Origin: a delta proteobacterium NaphS2
GTDB taxonomy: Bacteria > Desulfobacterota > DSM-4660 > Desulfatiglandales > Desulfatiglandaceae
NCBI GenBank assembly: GCA_000179315.1
Contig: ADZZ01000414.1
Span: 1-43,300 of the forward strand
Reading direction: 5' to 3'
DNA: 43,300 bases
Positions 1 to 9,903 of the stretch are shown piece by piece (within the stretch, counting starts at the first letter, position 1; each line of letters opens with the position of its first letter). A program made the position numbers and the translations under genes. The notes under the pieces are model-generated. The model worked only from the letters and a program-made list of their open reading frames with translations, did not search any database and was not told the origin of the DNA.

Positions 1-778
1 CCTTAGCACGCTGATTGGAAGATCTCAGAAAGGAACGTAACACTCCTGAAGGCAAGCTGGACAAGAATGGTAACTCCCTGAAATTTTGCCGGGATTCGGA
101 ATCCAACTGGGTCAAAAAAAACGACAAGTACCATTACGGTCTAAAGGAACACGCATCGGTTGATGTGGACAACGGGTTTATTCTGGCAACGACGCTAACG
201 CCCGCCTCAGAAAGCGATTCAGTATATCTTCCATATTTGACGATCGCCAGCTGCCACACCAAAGACCCTATTGAAAAAGTGTATGCAGACAAAGGGTACT
301 ATGGAGCGCCTAACAGCGGCTTTCTCCATTTGAACGGCATTAAAGACGGCATCATGAGAAGGGACGTTAATAACGCCAAATTAACCGACTTTGAGCTAAA
401 AAGAAATAAAAAAATATCAAAAAAGAGATACATCGTCGAGCAGTACTTTGGGATGAGCCATCTTCAGGATGGTGCTTTCCGTGCACGTTTTACTACCATC
501 CTAAAGAATCTCTGGGACACCATGTGCCGACAGATGGCTTTTAACATACGCAGAGGATCAAAGCTGGTAATGGCATAAAAGGACGGATCGGTATGTCCGA
601 ATGGTCAAAAAGGACATGCTGATGCCACAGTGGGACGAAATCCCGTTTAATATATGCAGATTGAAGCGAAAAAAAGAAATGGTTTTTGGTATTGGAGACA
701 GAAATTGATCGACAATTTTTGTCAGGCTGCTACGCCAAGGGACCAGCTTTTTCAATTTTCATGAAATTCAAAGGTCTC
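1..778 (+). mobile_element. IS5-family element, 5'-truncated by window edge
   Basis: Nearly identical to the 3' part of the complete copy at 14384-15832. One substitution is visible (C at 730, T at 15783). Near the left edge two single bases are missing (AA to A around positions 8 and 14), which looks like low quality at a contig end. The right terminal repeat ends in ggtctc at 773-778. It lies in the same orientation as the second copy, so the two copies bracket about 13.6 kb in direct orientation. The left end is outside the window. Confidence 0.85.
15..578 (+). pseudogene. IS5-family transposase, C-terminal part (cut by window edge)
   Basis: Encodes the last 187 residues of the 352-residue transposase seen intact at 14573-15631, with the same sequence. 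The N-terminal helix-turn-helix part and the first catalytic Asp region lie outside the window. The second catalytic Asp region (VYADKGYYGAP) and the C-terminal region with YIVEQYFGMSH and its Glu are present. The apparent start at 15 is only where the frame opens after two edge deletions and is not a real initiation site. Whether the element is whole in the genome cannot be judged from this window. Confidence 0.8.
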
Positions 779-868
779 GCAAAAAGAAGGGTTGAGCAAA
801 GTGCTATATATTTTGGATGCCAAATACCAAATTTAGCAGGTACTAATGATTTGAAAGGAGGTTAGAAA

Positions 869-3829
869 ATGAGAAATCGCAATAATTTATATCTCCCAAT
901 TTCAGCCTTTGTTTGCTTAGTTATGTTGATGGGTTTCGGGCAATCTTGGGCGCAGGACGAAGGGATAGGACTCGAATCATCAAAATCGCTTGCAATTGAA
1001 GCTTTTCAATCCCAGCCAGGTACTCAGGATGCCACTGTGCTTGATGCTGATCCCTATTGCCGGAAGGGCACTTGCTGGTATGCGGTCAAGGTGGGGGACA
1101 GGGAGGGAAGAGATGGTCAGGTTTTCTTTGTCTCTTTAGACGGACAAATGGTTCTGGCCGGTTGGGATGCGCTAAAGGAATTTTGTGACGAATCGGCTAT
1201 GGAGTCAGATGAGGCTAAAATCGACTCGGTGTTTGCCGCAAGTCTTTCAGCCATGGATCCCTCGGAGTGGGTTCGGATCCTCATTATCTTAAAGGGCCAG
1301 CCAGACATTGACCAGATCACCCAGCGTGCCGCCAAAGCAGCCGTTGAAGGATCAGGCGATGATGAAAAAGTAGCCAATTACCAGCAGGACACGCAGGTCT
1401 ATCGCAGTCTGGTGAGCCAATATGCCTCCACTTCTAATGAGGCCCACGGACAAGGCGAAGTGGCCAGCCAGGTCGAATTGCTGGGAGGGGAGATTTATCT
1501 CCGGGGCACTCTGAGGAACCATCTGGGAGTTAAGGTCCGGGCAGGTGATGTTGAACAGATTGCCGCCGATCCCCAGGTAGAGCGGATTGAGCCCGATCGG
1601 GAAGCCCATGGGCATCTCAATGTCAGCATCCCCACTATAGGCGCCAATGCCGTCTGGGCATCGTATACAGATGGCTATGACAATACTAAATTTATGATCG
1701 ATATCGGTATCATGGACAGCGGTGTTGGCGACTCGGATGGCCATCCGAATCTAAATGTATATTCTTCTTATAATTTTGACTATCCTATTTCAGGTCTGGA
1801 GAACTATACCTATGATAACCAGGGGCACGGCACCCATGTGGCCGGAATCACATCGAGCAATCATGCTACTTACAGAGGCGTGGCCTACGGTGCCAACCTG
1901 CGGAATCTGAAAATTGCCCATTACAACTCTTCAACGGGCGGAGCTTCAGGCTCCTTTTCTGCGGCTATGAACGCACTCGACTATGCGTATGATAACTGGT
2001 TCGAGGTGGTCAACTACAGTTACGGGTGGTACCCCCCTGATGACGGATTAAGTTATACGGATTATGTGGACGGCGATGAAGAAATATCCCGCACCTTTGA
2101 TGCTTATGCCCAGGCGGGTTTGACATGTGTCGTTTCTGCGGGTAACGAAGGAAGCAGCTACTCGACTATCGGCGTTCCAGGCGATGCCTTTAATGTCCTG
2201 ACGGTAGGGAACATGTATGATCATGGTACCACCTCCCGCTCCGATGATACGCTTTGGACGAGCAGCAGCAGAGGGTATACCGGAGACGGCCGTACCAAGC
2301 CGGAGGTAGCTGCCCCGGGTACGTCTATCTATTCATGCAATTACTCGACTGACGGCTTCGTGAACATGACTGGAACGAGCATGGCCGCGCCACACGTTGC
2401 TGGGCTGGTCGCTATGGTCACGGATTACTGGGCCATACTGTACAACCAAAGAATATCCGCCAATGGCGATGGTTCGGTTGCTGCCTTGTTACGAGGTGGA
2501 CCATTGGCGGTGCGGGCCATGGTCATGAATATGGCCGATGAAACAACCGGAGAGTCCACGGGCTCCATGAATGACAGACAGACAGGCGCCGGCTATATCA
2601 ATGCCAAGGCCACAATGCCGAATGTTAAAAGAACCAACGTAGTGATAGGAGATGTGGCTTATCATCAATTTCTTTGGTATTCGGTGACCGTCCCTGCAGG
2701 ACAGACCGTCAAGGCCACCCTGGTCTGGAACCGCCACGTCAATATGTCCACTAAAAACGCCACTGAGCCCATTGCGGATCTGGATCTTGATCTACAGGCC
2801 GCTTCCGGAAGCTTAGCGGGTTCATACGATGTTGACACTAACTGGGAGAAGGTGGCCTACACGAATACCACCTCCTCCGCCCGCCACTTAATGCTCCGGG
2901 TATACGGCTATTCTATTTCCTCAGATCTGAATCGCGTGGAAAATTTTGCCCTGGCCTGCAACAGGCCTCTTACGCCCGTGGGAACGGTGCGGGGTGATTT
3001 TGCCGATTTTGATGAAGATGGTGATAAGGACCAGGTTATTTTCAGGCCCGGGAACGGTAAGTGGTTTGCCCGTGATACAGGGGGCGTTACCGTAAGCGGC
3101 ACCCAGTGGGGCATGGCAGGCGATGTTCCGGTTCCGGGTGAATGGCATGCCGGTAGCTGGTATGTTTGCTCTGACATTTGTGTCTGGCGACCCGAGAACG
3201 GTACGTGGTTCATGAGAGGAATAGGGGCGTATTCCTGGGGTGTCTCCGGCGATGTGCCGGTGCCGGGAAATTACGATGGTGGGAGTGGCACGGATTTTGG
3301 CGTATATCGCCCTTCCAGTGGCAATTGGTACATCCGCCAACAGCCAAGCGGTGGTACTTTCACGAAGAGCTGGGGGCTGTCTTATGACATTCCGGTGCCG
3401 TCAGATTATGGCGGAACCTATGTCAATACGGATTTGGGGGTGTGGCGACCCAGTGATGGACGATGGTATGTGTTCGAACTGTATTCCAATAACGTCCTCT
3501 CGACGGTTCCATGGGGCACCTACGGAGATGTCCCTGTGCCGGGCGATTATAATGGCGATACCGTTGCTGAATTGGGTATATTCCGGCCTTGGACAGGCGA
3601 ATGGTTTATAAGAAACATCAGCGGCAGCTACATCCGAGTTGTATCATGGGGCACCGAGGGAGATATTCCGATGCCCATGGACTATAACGGCGACGGCAAT
3701 TTCGACCTGTGCGTGTTTCGCCCGTCGAACGGGTATTGGTTTTGCCGGCAGGTGGATTCGGCTGCTGGGATAACGACTTTCAATTGGGGCACATATACGG
3801 ATATAGTCTCTGGAACACACCACCGGTGA
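869..3829 (+). CDS. Secreted subtilisin-like (S8) serine protease with six C-terminal repeats
   Basis: 986 residues. A signal peptide at about residues 1-28 ends at SWA/QD. Residues about 30-250 form a propeptide; its end (GDVEQIAADPQVERIEPDR) resembles an I9 inhibitor domain. The peptidase domain carries the S8 triad: Asp283 in GIMDSGV, His320 in GHGTHVAG and Ser504 in GTSMAAPHVAG, with the oxyanion region SAGNEG between. From about residue 705 to the end there are six repeats of 43-47 residues of the form GDVPVPGDYNGD...FRPxxGxWxxR...WG, rich in Asp and Gly like VCBS/FG-GAP Ca-binding repeats. These are probably a propeller or an adhesion module. A strong ribosome site, aaaggagg at 854-861, fixes the start. 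It stands alone between an IS copy and a terminator. The protein is likely exported and surface-bound or released; its substrate is unknown. Confidence 0.93.
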   Translation: MRNRNNLYLPISAFVCLVMLMGFGQSWAQDEGIGLESSKSLAIEAFQSQPGTQDATVLDADPYCRKGTCWYAVKVGDREGRDGQVFFVSLDGQMVLAGWDALKEFCDESAMESDEAKIDSVFAASLSAMDPSEWVRILIILKGQPDIDQITQRAAKAAVEGSGDDEKVANYQQDTQVYRSLVSQYASTSNEAHGQGEVASQVELLGGEIYLRGTLRNHLGVKVRAGDVEQIAADPQVERIEPDREAHGHLNVSIPTIGANAVWASYTDGYDNTKFMIDIGIMDSGVGDSDGHPNLNVYSSYNFDYPISGLENYTYDNQGHGTHVAGITSSNHATYRGVAYGANLRNLKIAHYNSSTGGASGSFSAAMNALDYAYDNWFEVVNYSYGWYPPDDGLSYTDYVDGDEEISRTFDAYAQAGLTCVVSAGNEGSSYSTIGVPGDAFNVLTVGNMYDHGTTSRSDDTLWTSSSRGYTGDGRTKPEVAAPGTSIYSCNYSTDGFVNMTGTSMAAPHVAGLVAMVTDYWAILYNQRISANGDGSVAALLRGGPLAVRAMVMNMADETTGESTGSMNDRQTGAGYINAKATMPNVKRTNVVIGDVAYHQFLWYSVTVPAGQTVKATLVWNRHVNMSTKNATEPIADLDLDLQAASGSLAGSYDVDTNWEKVAYTNTTSSARHLMLRVYGYSISSDLNRVENFALACNRPLTPVGTVRGDFADFDEDGDKDQVIFRPGNGKWFARDTGGVTVSGTQWGMAGDVPVPGEWHAGSWYVCSDICVWRPENGTWFMRGIGAYSWGVSGDVPVPGNYDGGSGTDFGVYRPSSGNWYIRQQPSGGTFTKSWGLSYDIPVPSDYGGTYVNTDLGVWRPSDGRWYVFELYSNNVLSTVPWGTYGDVPVPGDYNGDTVAELGIFRPWTGEWFIRNISGSYIRVVSWGTEGDIPMPMDYNGDGNFDLCVFRPSNGYWFCRQVDSAAGITTFNWGTYTDIVSGTHHR

Positions 3830-3858
3830 TTTTTTATCAGCCCTGAGTTAAAACCAGA

Positions 3859-3892
3859 CAATTGACCCTCCGGGACTCCCGGGGGTCAATTG
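3859..3892 (+). terminator. Intrinsic terminator after the protease gene
   Basis: A long inverted repeat starts 30 bases after the protease stop: caattgaccc pairs with gggtcaattg, and the inner part is GC-rich with one mismatch. It is followed by tttaatgttggt, a weak T tract. Position and stem strength support a terminator. Confidence 0.75.
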
Positions 3893-3952
3893 TTTAATGT
3901 TGGTATTGTTATTGACTGATACCATTCTCTCCTCTTATCAAAATCCTACTAC

Positions 3953-4736
3953 TTAATTTGGGACATCTAAAAAAGAAAGAATCGTTTGAAATGCTGTCTC
4001 CATTGTAGCCCCGGTAATGCTGCCCCTTTTGACCATGAGGTGCAGGCGTGCCTTCTTCAATTCATTTTCAAGCTCAAAAATGCCGTTGAAAATACTGGGT
4101 TGTTCTGTATCTGCCTCTTTCAAAAAAGGACACAGTACCTCAACTTTGGGACGATTGATGCCTTTTGGAAAATTTAAAGATGGGAAGGGACTTTAATGCG
4201 GATCTCTTTTCCCGGAACAATGTTTTCAGGATTTCTGAGGCGGCTTAAAATTCTCCGATGAACATTTTCAATGACGCCTTTAATTTCGATGAAATTACAG
4301 TCTTTACAGAAATATGTAACCCCTTGTACCTGGCATTGGTGTGAAAAAGCGTTCCGTCGGTGGTAAGGATTTTGTATAAGATCATCCCCAGGAGTTCAAC
4401 GATTTCCACGAGAACATGGAATATCTCGTTATAGAGCTTCTCACCCAGCCGATCTTTAAAGTGGGTGAACGTTCCGTCGCATGGAATATGATTTTTGTTG
4501 ATACCGGCATATAGACGAAAATGCTTTTCCTTTTCCTGATAAGGTGGCGATGCGCAAGTGATAGGTCAAACTGATTGGTTCTGGATAAAGTGGGGAAAGA
4601 AATGATATCGGCAGGGGGCTTACCATGAAAAAATGTGGTCTGACTGGGTTGATCGACTTAAGAAAGAGCTCCAGAATCCCAGCCCATAACGGGTCTGGCA
4701 CTCTTCAATTGGCTCCCATATGTACTTAGCAACCAA
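3953..4736 (-). pseudogene. Transposase remnant with several frameshifts
   Basis: No open frame spans this region, but the minus strand read across frames gives a continuous transposase-like protein. Segments include WAGILELFLKSINPVRPHFF, FPTLSRTNQFDLSLAHRHL, PCDGTFTHFKDRLGEKLYNE, ILTTDGTLFHTNARYKG, then GKEIRIKVPSHL, RPKVEVLCPF and, at the C-terminus, METAFQTILSFLDVPN with a stop at 3953-3955. At least four frame changes are needed, each explainable by a lost base, several of them in homopolymer runs. It resembles IS5/IS1182-type DDE transposases, but the family is uncertain. It fills the gap between the protease terminator and the flippase gene, so any older promoter of the glycan operon may have been lost or replaced here. 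Confidence 0.7.
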
Positions 4737-5993
4737 ATGAAACTGGCTATACAACTGAGCATCCTGGCCTCGCTGAACATAGGTACAGGTTTTTTGTATC
4801 AATGGTATGTTTTTACACAACTTGGACCAGGAATGGAAACCGACGCCCTTTTTGCAGGCATGACGGTGCCTCAGGTGGTTCTGGCCATCGTAACCGGGTC
4901 ACTGATGCATGTGTTGGTACCCTTGCTGGCTGGAGAGGATGAAAATCGGTTACGCCGTGATGCCTGGGGGGTTCTAGCGCTGATTTCTGGACTTTTTAGC
5001 TTGTTGGCAGTGATCCTTTATTTGACAGCTCCGTGGTGGGTTCCCCTGACCGTCCCGGGCTTTGAACCAGCTGGAAAATGCCTGACGGTCATATTGACGC
5101 GTGTCCAGTTGGTGGGCATGGTTTTTTCTGCAGTGAGCAGTGTCCAATGGGCTGTCTATCACGCTCGGCAACATTTTTTGTGGGCTGAGTTGACCCCTGT
5201 CCTTGCCAGTATCTCCGGCCTTTTGCTCCTTGTATGGGCGTTACCTCATTTTGGAGTGATAGCTGCGGCTTGGATCGCCACTATCCGCATGGGATTGCAA
5301 GCATTATTTCTGGCTCCCGGCATGGGGAAGCCGGTTTTCCCTGATCTTAAAAATTCAGCCGTACGTGAAGCCTGGCACCGTATAAGGCCGCTGCTTCTTG
5401 GATCGGTTTATTTCAAGACCGAGCCGCTTGTGGATCGCTTTCTGCTGTCATGGGCCACCAGTGGCAGTCTTTCTCTTTTTTTTCTGGCGCAAAGACTGTT
5501 TGGCGCCGTCAATCAGATATGTAACAAAGCCATAGTTGCCCCCTTGGTTCCAAAACTCAGTAAGTATCATAAATCCGGAAGTAAGAGGCAGTTCAGGGCT
5601 ATGTACCTTAAGAATCTTTGGTTGATGATTATTCTTGGTTTGGCTGGATTGGTTATACTGGGCCTGGTTGGCGACCAGCTTCTAGCCTTTTTGATTGGTC
5701 ATGGCAATATAACCAGGGAAAATGTACGCGATCTTTGGTGGATAATGATCTGGCTGGGAGGTGCTCTGGTAGGAGGGATGGTCGGCCAGGTTACATCATC
5801 TACCTTCTATGCGTGTGGAAACACCGTTACCCCAACCAAGCTGGGCATATGTTCATACTCACTGTATGTACCGTCTAAAGCGGTTTCTTTTTTTTTCTGG
5901 GGTATCAAGGGCCTAGCGATCTCTACCAGTGTCTATTACCTGGTTAACCTTTTGTTCCAAATCTATTTTCTGGAGAAAGAGCAACCCTCATGA
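4737..5993 (+). CDS. MurJ/MviN-like lipid-linked oligosaccharide flippase
   Basis: 418 residues, almost entirely hydrophobic, with about 12 membrane segments beginning right at the N-terminus. It contains the MviN-style early stretch PGMETDALFAGMTVPQVVLA followed by a bundle of transmembrane helices. It belongs to the MOP exporter superfamily. MurJ proteins are usually over 500 residues, so this is a short member and more likely a glycan-locus (Wzx-type) flippase than the cell-wall MurJ. Start ATG 4737 has no clear ribosome site and directly abuts the transposase remnant, so a slightly longer original N-terminus cannot be excluded. The stop overlaps the methyltransferase start (ATGA at 5990-5993), showing translational coupling. 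Probable role: moving an undecaprenyl-linked repeat unit across the inner membrane. Confidence 0.8.
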   Translation: MKLAIQLSILASLNIGTGFLYQWYVFTQLGPGMETDALFAGMTVPQVVLAIVTGSLMHVLVPLLAGEDENRLRRDAWGVLALISGLFSLLAVILYLTAPWWVPLTVPGFEPAGKCLTVILTRVQLVGMVFSAVSSVQWAVYHARQHFLWAELTPVLASISGLLLLVWALPHFGVIAAAWIATIRMGLQALFLAPGMGKPVFPDLKNSAVREAWHRIRPLLLGSVYFKTEPLVDRFLLSWATSGSLSLFFLAQRLFGAVNQICNKAIVAPLVPKLSKYHKSGSKRQFRAMYLKNLWLMIILGLAGLVILGLVGDQLLAFLIGHGNITRENVRDLWWIMIWLGGALVGGMVGQVTSSTFYACGNTVTPTKLGICSYSLYVPSKAVSFFFWGIKGLAISTSVYYLVNLLFQIYFLEKEQPS

Positions 5994-6970
5994 CGATTCC
6001 CAATTCAGTACAGCTTGAAGATGTCCCCTGTCCTCTTTGCAATGACAGAAACGACAAGATTATTCTCCGGGGTCACGATTTGCTTTACGGACTTCCCGGT
6101 GAATTCACTATTGTCCAATGTCTCGACTGTGGGCTTATGCGGACCAATCCCCGACCAACAATGGAAACAATGGGTTTCTATTATCCGGACGACTATGGAC
6201 CATATATCAGTACCATAATAACAGATCAAAACAAACGTCATAAATCTGGGGGAGTGCTAGACACGCTGAAAAAAATTATCAAACCAATCTACAGAAAAAT
6301 TGTCCAGTTCAACACGACTTGCTTGCCCACTATGGCCCCGGGGAGAATGTTGGAACCGGGGTGTGCTTCAGGTTCATTTCTGCATCAGATGGCTCAAAAA
6401 GGCTGGGATGTGTACGGCATTGAATATTCTGAGAAAGCCGCTTCAGCAGCCCGACAGGCGGGCTACAATGTTCATATTGGCCCCCTGGAAACTGCTCCTG
6501 ATTACCATGAACCTTTTGATCTCATTGTTGGGTGGATGGTCTTGGAGCATCTTCAGAACCCCATAAGGTCTCTTAGGAAACTCAGGGCATGGGCCTGGTC
6601 CGATACTTGGCTTGTGCTCTCCGTTCCCAATGCAGGGTCTATTGAATTTTCCATGTTCAAACATAACTGGTATGCGTTACACTTGCCGGCACATCTCTAT
6701 CATTTTACACCAGAAACTATTACAAAAGTCTTGGCACAAGGAGGCTGGAGAGTGGAGAGGATCTTTCATCAGCGAAGTTTGAGCAATCTGGTGGCCAGCT
6801 TCGGTTATGTTTTGCAAGACTGGGGATTCAACAATCTGGGGCGTAAGCTTTCCGATTTTCCCGAGAAAGCAGGCCGTTATTCCCACCTTGGGTTGTATCC
6901 TTTTGCTTGGCTGTTAAGCCAGTTTGGGCAGACCGGCCGAATGACAGTCTGGGCAAGGAAGACACAATGA
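5990..6970 (+). CDS. SAM-dependent methyltransferase with N-terminal zinc-binding motif
   Basis: 326 residues. The N-terminus has two CxxC pairs (CPLCNDRND and QCLDCGLMRTNPRP), typical of the zinc-binding start of sugar or polysaccharide methyltransferases. The Rossmann motif I is MLEPGCASGSFLHQMAQKGW at about residues 117-136, followed by an acidic residue in YGIEYSE and motif GWMVLEHLQNP. It is a class I methyltransferase in an operon of glycosyltransferases, so O-methylation of a sugar or chain end is likely. The gene is coupled on both sides by 4-base ATGA overlaps. Confidence 0.85.
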   Translation: MTIPNSVQLEDVPCPLCNDRNDKIILRGHDLLYGLPGEFTIVQCLDCGLMRTNPRPTMETMGFYYPDDYGPYISTIITDQNKRHKSGGVLDTLKKIIKPIYRKIVQFNTTCLPTMAPGRMLEPGCASGSFLHQMAQKGWDVYGIEYSEKAASAARQAGYNVHIGPLETAPDYHEPFDLIVGWMVLEHLQNPIRSLRKLRAWAWSDTWLVLSVPNAGSIEFSMFKHNWYALHLPAHLYHFTPETITKVLAQGGWRVERIFHQRSLSNLVASFGYVLQDWGFNNLGRKLSDFPEKAGRYSHLGLYPFAWLLSQFGQTGRMTVWARKTQ

Positions 6971-7977
6971 CCGGGCCATTATTGCAAAAAGTCACAATAA
7001 TGATTCCCACCTACAATCAGGAGGCTTTCATTGCCGAGGCGGTAAATTCCGCACTTATGCAGACCTACCCTAATCTCGAGGTTGTGGTTGGTGATGATGC
7101 TTCCACGGATGCCACATTTTCCATAGTCTCCCGGATTAAGGACTGTCGGCTCAAACTTGTTCGCAACCCCCAAAACCTCGGGCGCACAGCCAATTACAGG
7201 AACATTTTTTACAATCATGCAAGCGGTGACTTTGTGGTCAACCTGGATGGAGACGATTACTACACTGATCCCGAGTTTATTGCTGAAGCAGTCAAGATGA
7301 TTGGAAATGATCCCTCAGTCGTAATGGTGCAGGCCCGAGCCCGCTGGACGAGTTCGAACAGGCGGCATGTTTCACGCATACCCGATGAGGAAGAGATGTC
7401 TGGCATGGAAATACTGGCGAATATGCCTGAGCGAAAATTCTTTTTTATGCATATGGCTTGTTTATACAAAAGAAGAATTGCCTTGGAGCTGGATTTTTAC
7501 CGTTATGGTGTAATAAGCTCTGACTGGGAGTCGCTCTTTCGTCTCAGCCTGCGAGGTAGGGTAAAATTTCTGAACAGGGTTGTTGGGGTGTGGCGCATAC
7601 ATGGGGGTAATGAAACAAGCCAGATTGGCATGAAGAGCGATGTTGAGAATCTTGAAATATGGCCGTCAATTTACAGTGATGCCGTAGAGCTGGGAATGAA
7701 TTCTCTCAAGGCCAAAATCCTCTCATGCAGATGCATGGCCTTTTTTGCCAGCATGTTCGGCGCTGGCCTGTCCCGTTTGGGTAACAGAAAGCAGATTGAT
7801 TTTCTCATTTATCTGTTTAGGAATCACCCTTGGGTTCTGGCATGGTTGCTGGCTCACCCGTTTTATTTCGCTCGTATAGTTTTGGGGGTATGCGGCTATT
7901 ATCGCTGGCGAAGGGGCAAGGCACCAGCAGGTGCAGAGTGTCCAACCAGCAACGATACAACTACTGGACACCACTGA
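6967..7977 (+). CDS. Glycosyltransferase family 2
   Basis: 336 residues from ATG 6967, which overlaps the previous stop as ATGA; an upstream start at 6907 would overlap the methyltransferase by 64 bases and is less likely. The GT-A fold begins with VTIMIPTYNQEAFIAEAVNS, then VVVGDDASTDAT for nucleotide binding and NLDGDDYYTDPEF carrying the DxD metal site. A later SDWESLFRLSLRG segment is common in GT2 proteins. It is expected to act on the cytoplasmic face, adding one sugar from an NDP donor to the lipid-linked chain. Donor and linkage cannot be told from sequence. Confidence 0.9.
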   Translation: MTGPLLQKVTIMIPTYNQEAFIAEAVNSALMQTYPNLEVVVGDDASTDATFSIVSRIKDCRLKLVRNPQNLGRTANYRNIFYNHASGDFVVNLDGDDYYTDPEFIAEAVKMIGNDPSVVMVQARARWTSSNRRHVSRIPDEEEMSGMEILANMPERKFFFMHMACLYKRRIALELDFYRYGVISSDWESLFRLSLRGRVKFLNRVVGVWRIHGGNETSQIGMKSDVENLEIWPSIYSDAVELGMNSLKAKILSCRCMAFFASMFGAGLSRLGNRKQIDFLIYLFRNHPWVLAWLLAHPFYFARIVLGVCGYYRWRRGKAPAGAECPTSNDTTTGHH

Positions 7978-8001
7978 TATTGTGACGACAAGAATATTCT
8001 T

Positions 8002-9903
8002 ATGTGCGGAATAGCCGGATCCATTACCCCTCATGGAGGAAAACGCCAAAGCTGCAATTTGTTCATCCAAAAGATGACCAAGGCCCTTGCGCATCGTGGT
8101 CCGGATGACCTGGGATACTGGTCAGATGAACGATGCGGGATCGCCCTGGGCCACCGGCGTCTTTCCATCCTTGACCTTTCTCCCGCGGGGCGCCAGCCCA
8201 TGTCGTCCGCGTCCGGCCGTTTTGTGATTGTCTTCAATGGCGAAATATACAACCATCTTGAGCTGAAACAGAAGCTCGAGGAACAGGGAGAAGCCCCGGT
8301 AAAGGGGTGGAAGGGACACTCGGACACTGAGGCCATGCTCGCGGCTATAGACGCTTGGGGAGTTGAAAAGGCTCTCCAATCCGCGGTGGGCATGTTCGCC
8401 TTTGCACTTTGGGACAATCAAGAAAACACCCTGGTGCTGGTCCGGGACAGGGTCGGGGAAAAACCTCTCTACTACGGCTGGCAGAACGGTGTATTTCTCT
8501 TTGCCTCGGAACTTAAGGCATTAAGAAAATATCCTGCCTTTGCCGGTGAAGTTGATAGGGAGGCGGTGAACCTTTTTTTCCATTTTGGCTATGTTCCTGC
8601 TCCTCACTCCATCTACAATGGGATCTTCAAGTTGCGGCCCGGCTGTCTGCTTGAGATCAACAGGAACGATATTGCCGCCCGGCGACTGCCGGCCCCCAGG
8701 GCTTACTGGTCACTGGAATCGGAGGCCCTGGCGGGATGGAATAATCCTTTTCCGGGCGATTTCCAGGAGGCAAGTGAAGAACTGGAAAGGCTCATGCTCC
8801 GGGCTGTGAAGATGCAGTCCTTGGCGGATGTCCCGGTTGGAGCCTTTCTTTCAGGCGGTATTGACTCTTCCTTGTTGGTAGTTCTGATGCTGAGGGCCAC
8901 ATCTGCGCAGGTTACCACCTTTTCAATCGGCATGCCTGAAGAAAGACTGAACGAGGCCTATTATGCCCGCGAGGTGGCAAAACACCTGGGCACCGACCAT
9001 GTAGAACACATGATCAGGCCCGAAGAGGCCCTGAAAATCATTCCCAGGATTCCCGAGATATGGGATGAGCCATTTGCCGACAGCTCCCAGATTCCCACAC
9101 ACCTTGTCTGCCGGCTGGCCCGGAAACAGGTGACCGTGGCCCTCTCCGGTGACGGAGGAGATGAATTCTTTTGTGGTTACAGCCAGTATTTTTTGTTCAA
9201 AAGGCTCAGGAGTCTGCATTTGCTCAAAAGGCTCCCCTGGGAGACGATTTTCAGGATGTCGGCCCCTTTCATGAAGTCGGGCGGCTCCAAAAGGCGGCTG
9301 AGAAACGCCCGGGCTGTGGTGGCGGCCTGGAAACAGCCCGACGGACAGGCCCTGTGCAGATACTGGATGGACAAGTTCCGTCAGGTACCCCTTCCCATCG
9401 AAGATAGCGTCTGGGCACCGTCAGATCGGGAAATCCCCGTTTTCCCGGACGTTGACGCCACGGCATGCCTCTGGGATGCCGCCTATTATCTGCCGGACGA
9501 CATACTGGTAAAAGTGGACCGGGCCGCCATGGCCGTAAGCCTCGAGACCAGGGCCCCGTTCCTGGACCATCGCGTGGTTGAATTCTCCCTGACCCTGCCG
9601 CCGGATTACAAGCTGAAGGGAAACACGGGCAAGCGAATCCTGCGGGAAGTCCTATACAAATATGTTCCCAGCCCCCTGGTGAACCGGCCAAAGATGGGAT
9701 TTTCCATTCCCCTGTCACGCTGGCTGAAGCAAGAGTTGCGGCCATGGGCCGAGGAAATCCTCACTGACCGCCCGGCCCTTGAAGAAATGGGCATCGACGC
9801 GAATGGGGTCAAGCAACTCTGGGGGGAGCATTCCAGCGGGTATCGCGATCACACCGAACGTATCTGGATCATTGTGAGTTTGCTTTTATGGAAGAGATCC
9901 TGA
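8002..9903 (+). CDS. Glutamine-hydrolysing asparagine synthase-like amidotransferase
   Basis: 633 residues. Starts MCGIAGS, with Cys2 as the expected N-terminal nucleophile of the glutaminase domain; this fixes the start. Glutaminase signatures include AHRGPDDLGYW and GHRRLSILDLSPAG. The synthetase half has the ATP pyrophosphatase loop SGGIDS at residues 284-289, then VALSGDGGDEFFCGY and LVKVDRAAMAVSLETRAPFLD. Length and motifs match AsnB. In glycan loci such enzymes often amidate uronic-acid sugars rather than make free asparagine; that role is inferred from context only. It overlaps the next gene by 16 bases. Confidence 0.93.
   Translation: MCGIAGSITPHGGKRQSCNLFIQKMTKALAHRGPDDLGYWSDERCGIALGHRRLSILDLSPAGRQPMSSASGRFVIVFNGEIYNHLELKQKLEEQGEAPVKGWKGHSDTEAMLAAIDAWGVEKALQSAVGMFAFALWDNQENTLVLVRDRVGEKPLYYGWQNGVFLFASELKALRKYPAFAGEVDREAVNLFFHFGYVPAPHSIYNGIFKLRPGCLLEINRNDIAARRLPAPRAYWSLESEALAGWNNPFPGDFQEASEELERLMLRAVKMQSLADVPVGAFLSGGIDSSLLVVLMLRATSAQVTTFSIGMPEERLNEAYYAREVAKHLGTDHVEHMIRPEEALKIIPRIPEIWDEPFADSSQIPTHLVCRLARKQVTVALSGDGGDEFFCGYSQYFLFKRLRSLHLLKRLPWETIFRMSAPFMKSGGSKRRLRNARAVVAAWKQPDGQALCRYWMDKFRQVPLPIEDSVWAPSDREIPVFPDVDATACLWDAAYYLPDDILVKVDRAAMAVSLETRAPFLDHRVVEFSLTLPPDYKLKGNTGKRILREVLYKYVPSPLVNRPKMGFSIPLSRWLKQELRPWAEEILTDRPALEEMGIDANGVKQLWGEHSSGYRDHTERIWIIVSLLLWKRS

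Noticed and set aside
1117-1744. Minus-strand open frames under the protease gene
   Set aside because: They are antisense to a clear S8 protease with signal peptide and triad, and have no ribosome sites.
3986-4177. 63-residue open frame on the + strand
   Set aside because: It is antisense to the C-terminal part of the transposase remnant, which explains the region better.
9269-9812. Minus-strand open frames under the asparagine synthase gene
   Set aside because: Low-complexity Pro/Arg/Gly-rich translations of GC-rich antisense; shadows of the real gene.
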